From positions 1-11,884 of the forward strand of contig JAHDWY010000064.1 in the NCBI GenBank assembly GCA_023384315.1: a DNA stretch of 11,884 nucleotides, read 5' to 3'. The position numbers were made by a program, and so were the translations under genes. Source of the DNA: Candidatus Hydrogenedentota bacterium (GTDB lineage Bacteria > Hydrogenedentota > Hydrogenedentia > Hydrogenedentales > SLHB01). This document shows, one piece after another, positions 1 to 7,591 of this stretch (position 1 is its first letter; each line of letters starts with the position of its first letter). The notes under the pieces were generated by a model, which worked only from the letters and a program-made list of their open reading frames with translations, was not told where the DNA came from and did not search any database.

Positions 1-505
1 CGACGCTCAAGAGTGCACCCGTGAAGGTGGCGACGGCCATGCGCTTGGCGAAGAAGGTCCCAAAGGTTTTGATGGGAACGACGTCGCGGATCCATGAGTT
101 GTACGCGCAGCTCGCGATGGCGCTGAACCCGTAGTACAGAGCGAGCAACAGCAGAAACAGGGGCATCTGATAGAGTCCGTCCTTGAGCAAGGGCAGGGCG
201 GCAATGCCAAACCAGCAGGATCGGCCTACAACACCCGTGATCACCGTCAGCGCTTTGCGCAGGCGGATGCGTTCGACGAGTATGATGGAGGGAAGCTGGA
301 CAATCTGGGACAAAGGGCCGACGGCGGAAATAATGCCGATGACCGTGTTTGAGGCTCCCAGTTCGAGCGCGAAACCGATCAGGAAAGCGCCCGTCGTGAA
401 TACGAGCATGGTCTGCGCAAAGGCCCCGTCCCACAAGAGCATGCGCATGCCCTTCTGCACGTCTGCCGGTTCCAGGAGATCCTGTGTGCGGAGAAAATTG
501 AGCAT
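1..505 (-). CDS. MFS transporter, N-terminal part (runs off the left edge)
   Basis: This gene reads leftward and is cut by the window edge after 168 codons. The visible part is strongly hydrophobic, with about four membrane segments: roughly residues 29-48, 54-76, 85-106 and 112-135. A basic cytoplasmic loop ending ERIRLRK (residues 78-84) sits between the second and third segments, where major facilitator proteins carry their motif A loop. The stretch WIRDVVP...FGTFFAKR (residues 138-155) is typical of a subfamily of bacterial MFS proteins of unknown substrate. ATG at 505 is the first possible start after an in-frame stop upstream. It has no recognisable Shine-Dalgarno sequence, so translation may be leaderless or weak. 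The gene diverges from the secreted-protein gene at 712. The MFS fold is fairly secure; the transported compound cannot be read from this fragment. Confidence 0.85.
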   Translation of the reverse strand, partial: MLNFLRTQDLLEPADVQKGMRMLLWDGAFAQTMLVFTTGAFLIGFALELGASNTVIGIISAVGPLSQIVQLPSIILVERIRLRKALTVITGVVGRSCWFGIAALPLLKDGLYQMPLFLLLLALYYGFSAIASCAYNSWIRDVVPIKTFGTFFAKRMAVATFTGALLSV

Positions 506-711
506 TATGGTTCGAAGACAATCCGTTCGGTTCTGCTCCGGAACTGGCGTCCAGCAAGGCGAAGCGAAATTCTTGCGGTCAGAAAAATTGGCATAGTGTA
601 TCGTGTCTGCATCGGCGCGTCCAAATTGGCCGCCGACTTCGATGGTGTCCGGAGATGAATACACCATACCGGGGAAACGGTTGCGCTGTCTAAACCTGCG
701 GGAGTCCTCCC
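506..711. other. Divergent intergenic region with promoters expected for both sides
   Basis: These 206 bases lie between the starts of the MFS gene and the secreted-protein gene, so promoters for both should be here. I see no convincing -35/-10 pair. At 700-711 the Shine-Dalgarno GGGAG is followed two bases later by its complement CTCCC, directly before the ATG at 712. This makes a short self-complementary element over the ribosome binding site. The small open frames here have no protein-like composition. Confidence 0.5.
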
Positions 712-1881
712 ATGAAGAAGATTGCTTTGGTGCTTCTTGTGACCGCCTTGTACACGACGGGCGCGTCGGCTCAACCGGAGGATATTGTGCAATATCCGAC
801 AGCAATCCGCGCCTTGGGACTGCGCGCGCGGCTTTATCCCGAGGAGCGGGACCCGGCAGTGCAGCAATTGGCCAAATCGATTGCGGTCCTGAGCGCTTCG
901 GATAAGGCGAGGTTGGGGGAGCTTCAACAGGACTTTCAAGAAGCGCTGCTTCTGGTGTGTGACCCCGAAATCTACGAGACCCTCAGCACCGGGACTATCG
1001 AAGCGGTGGACACGGCCATCGAGAGCGTTGTGACCATGGACGATATCAAACGCGACACCGAGTGGGAACCGCTGATCTACGTTTACGGCTTCTTCAATCG
1101 CGACACGAATGCGGGCGAGATCGTCCGCATTCAGGACCAATGGGTTGGCATTCCCGTCGAGGAGCGCGAGCCGTATTATCCCACGTACCCCCACGCCATC
1201 GACGCGGTGACGAAGCCGCTATCCATGGGACCGCTGTTCGATCCCCAGGAGACCGCGCGGGCACTGGATGTGGCGACCTTGCTATTGCGGGCGATGCTGC
1301 TCCAACCGCCGCTGCCGGGCCGCGGGTTTCATGTCCCCAGCCACGCAGCGCTGGTTATCGGGCCTTTATATGAACGATGGGAGAACGATGTGCGCCTCGG
1401 GGTGCACGTGAAGCAGCACCTCGGCACCCGCGATGAACTCGAGGCGCTGATGGCGGGACAACTCGTTGGCGCCCAGCCGGACCTGGCGAATCTTGACGAC
1501 GACGCGTTCGGCTTCTTCGCGTATACGGGCCGGTATTTCGCCAATGGCCTGGCCCGGCTGGACGCGCGCGTCGCTGTGCCTGCCTTGCGCCAGTCGCTGG
1601 AGGTTTACCGCGCCCACGGCGCGGCGGAGACTACTATTGCCTATACGGAGCGGGCGCTTGCCGTCCTGGGTGATGCAGATGCACGGGCGCAGCTCGAGAA
1701 CGCAATCGCGGCAGGTAAGGAAGACGCCTTGTTAACCGTGGTGTGGATCTGCCGAAACGCGCAAGGCGAGGGCAAATCGTACGGATGCGCATTGCTTGGA
1801 GAACAGATGTCGGCGCCTGCCGATGAGGCGCTCGACGCGTGGTTCCGGCGCGAACTCGAGAAAGCCGAAGGGCAGCAGTAG
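712..1881 (+). CDS. Secreted protein of unknown function
   Basis: The 389-residue product begins with a clear Sec signal peptide: KK at positions 2-3, a hydrophobic core at 4-15, and a probable cut after the ASA at 18-20. It should be exported to the periplasm or beyond. I do not recognise a family. The mature part has an acidic, tyrosine- and proline-rich central stretch (about 115-175). It is then mostly helical (about 177-250 and 283-345), with alanine/leucine-rich helices that resemble solenoid (HEAT/TPR-like) packing without a clear repeat. No catalytic motif, lipobox or C-terminal anchor is visible. The start is supported by GGGAG at 700-704, 7 nt before ATG. The gene ends 38 nt before the cysteine peptidase gene on the same strand, suggesting co-transcription. 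Coding is supported by one long frame, a signal peptide and a good ribosome site. Confidence 0.85.
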   Translation: MKKIALVLLVTALYTTGASAQPEDIVQYPTAIRALGLRARLYPEERDPAVQQLAKSIAVLSASDKARLGELQQDFQEALLLVCDPEIYETLSTGTIEAVDTAIESVVTMDDIKRDTEWEPLIYVYGFFNRDTNAGEIVRIQDQWVGIPVEEREPYYPTYPHAIDAVTKPLSMGPLFDPQETARALDVATLLLRAMLLQPPLPGRGFHVPSHAALVIGPLYERWENDVRLGVHVKQHLGTRDELEALMAGQLVGAQPDLANLDDDAFGFFAYTGRYFANGLARLDARVAVPALRQSLEVYRAHGAAETTIAYTERALAVLGDADARAQLENAIAAGKEDALLTVVWICRNAQGEGKSYGCALLGEQMSAPADEALDAWFRRELEKAEGQQ

Positions 1882-1919
1882 GCGACGCCTGCCGCGATGA
1901 GCCCGGAAAAGGTTCACGA

Positions 1920-2342
1920 GTGAAACCCGTTGTTCAAGAGGACCCGACCGGATGCGCGATCGCATGCGCGGCCGCGTTGTCCGGTACGACGTACAAGAAA
2001 GCCAAACGCGTTGCAAACGCCCTTGGCATTCATGTGGATGATTCGGCGCTCTGGTCAGAGACGCGGCCTATGATCCGTTTGCTGACGCGGCTTGGTTTCC
2101 GCGTAAACTGCAGCGAATCTCCTTTTACGGATTGGGATTCGCTACCGGACCTTGCGCTGCTGGCGATCAAGTGGCACCTGGAAAGAGGACGACCTCACTG
2201 GCATTGGGTCGTATTCGTGCGCGAGACGGAAGGATGCTACGTTCTCGATCCCAAGAAGGGGTTGGCCTCCAACGTCCGGACCGATTTTGGGCGCATGAAG
2301 CCGAAGTGGTACCTGCAGGTTCGGACGGACCCTATGCTATAG
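1920..2342 (+). CDS. Stand-alone C39/papain-like cysteine peptidase domain protein
   Basis: The 140-residue product reads as a bare C39-like (papain-fold) cysteine peptidase domain. The N-terminus holds Q6 and the DPTGC motif, with the presumed nucleophile C12 followed by helix-forming residues. The presumed general base is H95 in HWHWVVF, and D110 in VLDP follows at the usual distance. This Q/C/H/D arrangement matches the C39 family, whose members cut double-glycine leader peptides or act as uncharacterised stand-alone proteases. There is no signal peptide, ABC-transporter module or membrane segment, so it is probably cytoplasmic and its substrate is unknown. The frame is open further upstream, overlapping the preceding gene. 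I chose GTG at 1920 because the homologous-looking domain starts there and GGAAAAGG lies 7 nt before it. It sits 38 nt after the secreted-protein gene and 7 nt before the MutS-like gene. Confidence 0.82.
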   Translation: MKPVVQEDPTGCAIACAAALSGTTYKKAKRVANALGIHVDDSALWSETRPMIRLLTRLGFRVNCSESPFTDWDSLPDLALLAIKWHLERGRPHWHWVVFVRETEGCYVLDPKKGLASNVRTDFGRMKPKWYLQVRTDPML

Positions 2343-2349
2343 TTTCGCG

Positions 2350-4143
2350 ATGATGCAGCAATCGAATCCTCGTGCTGAATACGAATCCCGGTTGGCCGCA
2401 CGCCGCACTACGGCGGACGCTCTGGAACGGCGTTCCGATTGGATCTCCAACATGCGGCTCGCCGTCTTTGTGTTGGCGCTCGTCTTGGCTTGGCTTGCCT
2501 TCGGTATGAAACTCGCCAGCGCGTGGTGGCTCGTGGCGCCGGCATTGGGGTTCGCGATACTTGTCGTTGCGCATGACTACGCGCTCCGCGCGAAAGCGCG
2601 GGCCGACGCAGCCGTTTCCTACTACGAACGTTGTATTGCGCGACTCGATGGTCACTGGACGGGAAAGGGCCTTGCGGGTCTCGATCTGGTTTCCGATTCC
2701 CATTCATACGCCGCTGATTTGGATCTTTTCGGCGAAGGGTCCCTTTTCGAATTGTTGTGCACGGCACGTACGCGCGCGGGCGAACGCACCCTCGCGGACT
2801 GGTTGCTCGGTTCTGCGGAACCGGAAGAAATCCGCGCGCGCCAGAAAGCAGTGGACGAGTTGCGGCCACGGCTGGACCTCCGCGAAGAACTGGCCCTGCT
2901 CGGGTCCGATATCCGGCGCGGCGTCTTACCGGAGGTGATCGTGCAATGGGGTAAGGGTCCGGCCGTGTTCGCAACGACGACACCGCTGCGCGTCGCGCAT
3001 GTGATCGCTGCGTTTTCTTTGGCTTCGCTTTTTGGTTGGGCGGTTCTTGGTACGGGACCCCTGCCGTTTGCGGTCGCCGTCATCGGGGTTTGGGCCCTCA
3101 ACCGCGTCACCCAACAAGACGTGCGCAAGGCGCTTAAAGACGTGGAAGAACCGGGGCGCGAGTTGCACGTGCTCGGCGATGTGCTCGCGCGCTTGGAGCG
3201 GGAGCCGTTCGCCTGTGAACGATTGCAGCGCGTGCACGGGTTGATGACCGAGAATGGCCGTCCCGCATCGGACTGCATCCGCCATCTGCAGCGTTTGCTC
3301 ACCTGGCACGAAGCGCGCGGGAACCAGCTCTTTGCCCCGCTGGCGATTGTCACGATGTGGGATGTCCATTTCGCCTACGCCTTCGAGCGTTGGCGCATGA
3401 CCTACGGCGCGCACATCGCGCGCTGGTTGGAAGCGGTCGGGGACCTCGAAGCCCTGGGCGCGTTTGCCGCGTACGCCTACGAGCATCCCGCCGATCCGTT
3501 TCCGGAGATCGTGCAGGAGGGGCCGCGCTTTGAGGCGGTCCAGGCAGGACACCCTCTGCTGTCCGAGAGTGCATGTGTCGCCAACGACGTGACCCTTGGC
3601 GGCGAGTTGCGCCTGCTCGTGGTGAGCGGTTCCAACATGTCCGGCAAAAGCACCCTGCTGCGCACGGTCGGGATCAACACGGTCCTCGCCCTTGCGGGGG
3701 CGCCTGTGCGCGCAGAAAAGCTGACGGTATCGCCCATGGCAATCGGCGCAACGTTGCGTATCCAGGATTCTATCCAGGCCGGGAGTTCGCGGTTCTACGC
3801 GGAGATCAGCAAGATTCGTCAGCTCGTCGATCTGGCCACGGGGCCGCTTCCATTGCTGTTTCTGTTGGACGAAATCCTGCACGGGACCAATTCCCACGAT
3901 CGGAAAATCGGCGCCGACGCGATCGTGCGCGGATTGCTCGAAGCCGGCGCCGCGGGTCTCGTCACGACGCACGACCTCGCGCTCGCCAAGACGGCAGACG
4001 ATCTCGGGCCGCGCGCCGCCAACGTGCACTTCGAGGACCACCTCGAAGAAGGCAAGCTCGTCTTCGACTACCGCATGCGGCCCGGAGTTGTCCAGAAAAG
4101 CAACGCCCTCGAACTCATGCGCGCGGTCGGCCTGAAGGTGTGA
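2350..4143 (+). CDS. Membrane-anchored MutS-family ATPase (not canonical MutS1)
   Basis: The C-terminal third is a MutS-type ATPase domain: Walker A in GSNMSGKST (427-435), Walker B in LLFLLDEIL with D507 and E508, and the switch histidine H541 in TTHD. Residues 391-420 resemble the usual lead-in to this domain (HPLL at 401-404). At 597 residues it is much shorter than the roughly 850 of mismatch-repair MutS, and it lacks the N-terminal mismatch-recognition domain. Instead there are four predicted membrane segments, at about 36-54, 58-76, 214-234 and 237-251. Similar short, membrane-spanning MutS-like proteins are known from several bacterial phyla, where they are usually annotated as mismatch repair although that role is doubtful. 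Two adjacent ATGs (2350 and 2353) can start it; no strong Shine-Dalgarno is seen, so coupling to the peptidase stop 7 nt upstream is likely. Fold assignment is secure, function is not. Confidence 0.93.
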   Translation: MMQQSNPRAEYESRLAARRTTADALERRSDWISNMRLAVFVLALVLAWLAFGMKLASAWWLVAPALGFAILVVAHDYALRAKARADAAVSYYERCIARLDGHWTGKGLAGLDLVSDSHSYAADLDLFGEGSLFELLCTARTRAGERTLADWLLGSAEPEEIRARQKAVDELRPRLDLREELALLGSDIRRGVLPEVIVQWGKGPAVFATTTPLRVAHVIAAFSLASLFGWAVLGTGPLPFAVAVIGVWALNRVTQQDVRKALKDVEEPGRELHVLGDVLARLEREPFACERLQRVHGLMTENGRPASDCIRHLQRLLTWHEARGNQLFAPLAIVTMWDVHFAYAFERWRMTYGAHIARWLEAVGDLEALGAFAAYAYEHPADPFPEIVQEGPRFEAVQAGHPLLSESACVANDVTLGGELRLLVVSGSNMSGKSTLLRTVGINTVLALAGAPVRAEKLTVSPMAIGATLRIQDSIQAGSSRFYAEISKIRQLVDLATGPLPLLFLLDEILHGTNSHDRKIGADAIVRGLLEAGAAGLVTTHDLALAKTADDLGPRAANVHFEDHLEEGKLVFDYRMRPGVVQKSNALELMRAVGLKV

Positions 4144-4218
4144 GCGCAACCGCTGCCCCCCCCAAAAAAACGGTGACCACACTTTGCATGTGACGTGCCT
4201 GCAAGCGACAGGCCCTGT
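4144..4218. other. Convergent intergenic spacer with C8-A7 run
   Basis: This 75-base spacer separates the ends of the MutS-like gene and the lyase gene. It contains eight C at 4156-4163 followed by seven A at 4164-4170. Read on the minus strand this gives a T7 run about 50 nt after the lyase stop, but only weak 4-5 bp stems precede it (for example GCCTG/CAGGC at 4197-4213, too far away). It may help end transcription of the lyase gene; I do not call it a terminator. Confidence 0.4.
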
Positions 4219-6546
4219 CTACTGGCCCTCGAAATGCTGCTCGAACCCTTCTGCGTGGACCTTAAAGGCGTCGCCAGTAAATTCCATGTGTGCCGGCGTT
4301 GTGCCGGCGGCCACGGTCACCAAGCGCGCGCCCTCTGTAGTCTGCTCCACGGTCACGTCCGTCGGCTTCTGATCCGGTGCATCCAGGATTTCGATGACGG
4401 TCACGAATTCGCGCGTTTTCGCCTTGTCCTGGCAGCCGGCGGTGAGGTGCCATTCGTTCAGTTTGAAGTTGGCCCATTCCGCAGGCGGCGGATCGAACTG
4501 ATCGGTCTGGGTGATCGCCAGTCCCGCCGGTTCGAGGAACCGCACGCGCACGTGGCCCGGGTCGCCGGACCACGTCGCCAAGTTTTCGCCCAGCTCGAAC
4601 GCGCCCGGCGCGTGGAGGGTCCATTGAAAGGTGGACGGTTCCGGCGCTTCGAGCCAATCGTGGATCACGATGAGATTTGGCTTGAGGAACACAATGCGCC
4701 GCGACCAGCGATCCAGGTTCTCGTACGAGGCGCCCGCTTCGCCCGCGACCACGTCGACGGTATCCGACGTGGCGAACGCGGTGATGCGGCCCGTCGCCTC
4801 GGGGCTATGATTCACCTGCCCTTGCCCATTCACGAGAATGGCGTTGTCGGAGCGGCTGTGCCACATCCAGTCCCGATGATGGGGGCTGCCATAGACATCG
4901 CGTTTGCCCGTGCGCAGGAAGACGCGCTCGCCATTGAGATTGATCAGGAACGCGTTGTTCGCGTTGTAGCCATGACTTTGCCGGCCCATGGGACTGCTCT
5001 TGAACTGAATCTGGTGGTTCGACGCGCCGTCAAGCAGGTTCGTATTCAGCGCGGCGAGTCCGGTCCCGTAGAAGCAGGTCGACTCGGGACGGTTCGTGGG
5101 CGGCTTTGCTTCGAGGTTCTGCGCGTGGGCGGCGGCGAGGAATCCGACATACCCACCGCCGATATCCGCGCCCACCTCTTCGGCGTACCATTTCCAGTAC
5201 GGGTTTCGCGCGCCCGCCGCGAATACCGCCATGAGCGGCCCGATGCTGCTGGACGTGACGCCCGTGGACTGATCGCTGAAGCCGCCCGTCTTCGTGCCGG
5301 GCGGCAGGAGGTACATTCCGTAATCGCCCACGCGCTGGAAGAAGGGCCGGTCGAACACGTCGATGCCGAAGGCCGCGCGCACCGTGTGCGCCCAGTACAT
5401 GAACCGGCCCATGTAACTCGACCAATAGGCAACGCCTTCATGCCAGCCTCCGTCCGAATCGCTCCACACGGGGTAGGCCGTATAAAAGACCGTCATGGCG
5501 AAATCGAGCCAGCGGTCCGCCTCGGGGAAGTCTCCGTGGAAGGCGATGGCCACTTCGCCCAGAAAATGCCAGGCGCGGTTGCTGTGGCTCGCGTAGGGAT
5601 GCCAGAGGTGATTGCGGCCCACGAGATGATTGAAGCATTGCTCGCCGCGAATCCGCATCATCTCGATGACGGCCTTGCGATCCTCATCGCTTAGCGCGGG
5701 GTAGGCCCAGTCGTACGCGCGCGACGTCATGTACAGGAGCGGCATGGCCGCTTCGTCGTTGTACTTGTATTGCGTGGAGCCTTCCGGGTCCCACGTGGTC
5801 AAGGCGACGAGCAGGTCCCGCGCCCCCTTCGCATACTTTTCCTCGCCGCTGAGCCGGTACACAAACCCGAGCGTCGCCGCGCTGTCGGCCACGGCAATGG
5901 CGCGGCGGCGGTTGCCCCACCAGATCGACTTCCACTCTTCGCTCAGGCGGACCGTCCCTTCGGGATACTTGGGGGGCTCCGAAGTGTCCGGGGGGGATTC
6001 CAGCAGTTTGTCCGCGTGCTCGACGAGGGCCTGCCATCGCTCGGCCAACGGCCCCGCGGCAAGCTCCTTCAGGTGGCCGATATCCTCGGGCCGGTAGAAC
6101 AGGCGCGGGTGTTCCTGCGGCATGCGGCTGATCAACTCCGGCAGGGTTGGCTGCGGAAATGCCGGTGCGTCCGCTGGGATCGTAAACGAGCGAACCTCGC
6201 TCCACGCCGTTGCATCACCGGACTCGGTCACGCCTCGGTACCGCCAATAGTATGTGCCCGCCAGGATCGTCGCCTCCGGGCACCACGTGTTCCACTCGAT
6301 CCCGCTCTGTTCGCGCACGAGCGTTTCAAAGGACGCGTCTAACGCAATCTGCACGCTATAAGTTGCGATACCGTCCGTCGGCCGCCAGGAAAAGGCGGGC
6401 GGGTTCACCGCGGTGGTTTCACCGGTCCCAGGACGATAGCCCCAGTCGCCGGCTTCGGCAGGGGACTGATCGAGGGAAAGCTGCGCCGCGGCAGTATATG
6501 AGAGGATTAACAGAACAAGGGGAAGCATGGATTTGGCAACTTGCAC
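4219..6546 (-). CDS. Secreted heparinase II/III-family polysaccharide lyase (DUF4962 type)
   Basis: The 775-residue product has the layout of DUF4962 plus heparinase II/III lyases. A signal peptide (about 1-21, ending TAAA) comes first, then a fibronectin-III-like beta region (about 40-125). An alpha/alpha-toroid follows (about 135-455), then a C-terminal beta-sandwich (about 515-760). Toroid motifs that in this superfamily contain the catalytic Asn/His and Tyr are SHSNRAWHFLGE (N323, H327) and GGWHEGVAYW (H369, Y374). The beta-sandwich carries the HH...H...N cluster (H556, H557, H563, N568) of the kind that binds metal or substrate. Family members break uronic-acid polysaccharides by beta-elimination outside the cytoplasm; the substrate (heparinoid, alginate or other) cannot be told. 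The frame extends to 6573, but I choose GTG at 6546 because AGGAG (6553-6557) lies 6 nt before it; ATG 6528 is an alternative. The length is close to known heparinase II. Confidence 0.9.
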   Translation of the reverse strand: MQVAKSMLPLVLLILSYTAAAQLSLDQSPAEAGDWGYRPGTGETTAVNPPAFSWRPTDGIATYSVQIALDASFETLVREQSGIEWNTWCPEATILAGTYYWRYRGVTESGDATAWSEVRSFTIPADAPAFPQPTLPELISRMPQEHPRLFYRPEDIGHLKELAAGPLAERWQALVEHADKLLESPPDTSEPPKYPEGTVRLSEEWKSIWWGNRRRAIAVADSAATLGFVYRLSGEEKYAKGARDLLVALTTWDPEGSTQYKYNDEAAMPLLYMTSRAYDWAYPALSDEDRKAVIEMMRIRGEQCFNHLVGRNHLWHPYASHSNRAWHFLGEVAIAFHGDFPEADRWLDFAMTVFYTAYPVWSDSDGGWHEGVAYWSSYMGRFMYWAHTVRAAFGIDVFDRPFFQRVGDYGMYLLPPGTKTGGFSDQSTGVTSSSIGPLMAVFAAGARNPYWKWYAEEVGADIGGGYVGFLAAAHAQNLEAKPPTNRPESTCFYGTGLAALNTNLLDGASNHQIQFKSSPMGRQSHGYNANNAFLINLNGERVFLRTGKRDVYGSPHHRDWMWHSRSDNAILVNGQGQVNHSPEATGRITAFATSDTVDVVAGEAGASYENLDRWSRRIVFLKPNLIVIHDWLEAPEPSTFQWTLHAPGAFELGENLATWSGDPGHVRVRFLEPAGLAITQTDQFDPPPAEWANFKLNEWHLTAGCQDKAKTREFVTVIEILDAPDQKPTDVTVEQTTEGARLVTVAAGTTPAHMEFTGDAFKVHAEGFEQHFEGQ

Positions 6547-6603
6547 AATGGACTCCTGTTCAGACACGGGCACATGCCCTATTGAGAACCAAGGTGCCAG
6601 TAT

Positions 6604-6619
6604 GCGGCAAACCTGCCGC
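6604..6619 (-). promoter_or_regulatory. 16-bp palindrome upstream of the lyase gene
   Basis: GCGGCA and TGCCGC are perfect inverted repeats separated by 4 bases, 58-73 nt upstream of the chosen lyase start. On the minus strand a loose promoter-like pair flanks it: TTGACC (6629-6624) and CATACT (6604-6599), with a 19-nt spacer that contains the palindrome. The position fits a repressor operator or a short 5' hairpin. The promoter pair is weak (long spacer), so this is a suggestion. Confidence 0.35.
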
Positions 6620-6664
6620 GGAAGGTCAAATTGCCGTGGTTAGTTATTTGGTGAGTTAAGAAGA

Positions 6665-6694
6665 GAGAGCCGCGAGACGATTCTCGCGGCTCTC
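6665..6694 (-). terminator. Intrinsic terminator after pseudopilin 1
   Basis: A perfect 13-bp stem (GAGAGCCGCGAGA at 6665-6677 and its complement at 6682-6694) closes a 4-base loop. On the minus strand it begins 22 nt after the stop of the pseudopilin 1 gene and is followed by the T-rich tail TCTTCTT. This is a typical rho-independent terminator and it separates pseudopilin 1 from the lyase gene downstream. Confidence 0.88.
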
Positions 6695-6715
6695 AAGTTG
6701 TTGTGGAATTATTTC

Positions 6716-7591
6716 TTACAGCGCTTCAAGGAGAACGAGCCAGCCCGGAGCAATCGGGAACTTGCCGGGGTACCGCTCGAACGCAACGTGGCCGTCCATG
6801 TAGAGGACGTTCGACCCCCCCGGAATATGGTTCATGAACTCCGGATCGCCGACACTGATGTCGTCCCACATGGCGAAAACCTCGCTCTGCGCTTTTGCAG
6901 ACCCGGCTGGATTGTTAATGTCGGTAATGAAAAACCGCTCGATACCTTCGCGCATGCGAAAGAGCGTGACACTACCGGCCTCGATGTCTTCGTCGAAGAA
7001 TCCATCATCCGGCAGACTCCACGAAGCAAGTTCGGCAGCGTAACCGCCAAATGCCGTAAGCCAATCCAGTCTCACGTCAGCCAGCGTGACGCTTGAACTG
7101 TTCGCCGACTCCGGATCGGTGAAAACATCTGCGGCCGAGAAGGCGAGTCCTTGGTACAGGTACGACAGGTCGTCGATCTGACAAGGCAGAATCGGGTTCT
7201 CTGGCAAGCCAGCAAGATTCCAGCGGCCGCCTTCAAAACTCTCGTTGCCGTCTACGTCGGAAGGGCAAATGAGAATACTGGCGTCTGTCAGATATTCGGG
7301 ATAGATGTGCAACCCCTCGGGAGCTTGAACGATCCCGGTTTCTTCTGCGTCGCAGATTCCGTCATCGTTGTCGTCATGCACACGAGACATGGAGGGCCAC
7401 AGTTCACCCTTCGTCTCGTTCGAGTACATTTTGAACACAATCCCCATCTGCTTCAGATTGTTCTGGCAACTCGCGCGCCGCGCAGCCTCGCGAGCCCTCG
7501 CCAGTGCTGGCAGCAAGATTGCCGCCAGGATGCCGATGATGGCGATCACCACCAGCAACTCGATCAATGTGAACCCTCTTCTACTCCTCAT
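6716..7591 (-). CDS. Type II secretion/type IV pilin-like pseudopilin 1 with EF-hand-like loop
   Basis: The 291-residue protein has a class III prepilin signal: basic MRSRRG, cleavage expected after G6, then FTLIELLVVIA with the conserved Glu at mature position 5 and a hydrophobic helix to about residue 30. Prepilin peptidase would cut and N-methylate it, and the product should join a pseudopilus or pilus at the inner membrane. The C-terminal region holds FFITDINNPAG and NVLYMDGHV, hallmarks of the DUF1559/GspG-like pilins abundant in planctomycete-type bacteria. Residues 73-84 match a 12-residue EF-hand loop (D73, N75, D77, G78, D81, E84), suggesting calcium binding. ATG at 7591 is preferred over the longer frame because AAGGAG (7605-7600) lies 8 nt before it and the prepilin motif starts there. 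A strong terminator follows. It is a paralogue of the gene at 7999-9027. Confidence 0.93.
   Translation of the reverse strand: MRSRRGFTLIELLVVIAIIGILAAILLPALARAREAARRASCQNNLKQMGIVFKMYSNETKGELWPSMSRVHDDNDDGICDAEETGIVQAPEGLHIYPEYLTDASILICPSDVDGNESFEGGRWNLAGLPENPILPCQIDDLSYLYQGLAFSAADVFTDPESANSSSVTLADVRLDWLTAFGGYAAELASWSLPDDGFFDEDIEAGSVTLFRMREGIERFFITDINNPAGSAKAQSEVFAMWDDISVGDPEFMNHIPGGSNVLYMDGHVAFERYPGKFPIAPGWLVLLEAL

Noticed and set aside
505..1194. 229-codon minus-strand open frame
   Set aside because: Overlaps antisense the secreted-protein gene, which has a signal peptide and a Shine-Dalgarno; this frame has no protein-like features.
2926..4182. 418-codon minus-strand open frame
   Set aside because: Antisense to the MutS-like gene over its ATPase domain; it has no recognisable motif and would leave the well-supported gene unexplained.
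4156..4213. C8-A7 run and GCCTG/CAGGC repeat as a terminator between convergent genes
   Set aside because: Only 4-5 bp stems are found and the T7 on the minus strand is about 26 nt from the better stem, so the intrinsic terminator pattern is not met.
4195..5694. 499-codon plus-strand open frame
   Set aside because: It lies entirely antisense to the lyase gene, whose motifs, signal peptide and ribosome site are clear. Arg/Val/His-rich composition without motifs is typical of an antisense frame in GC-rich DNA.
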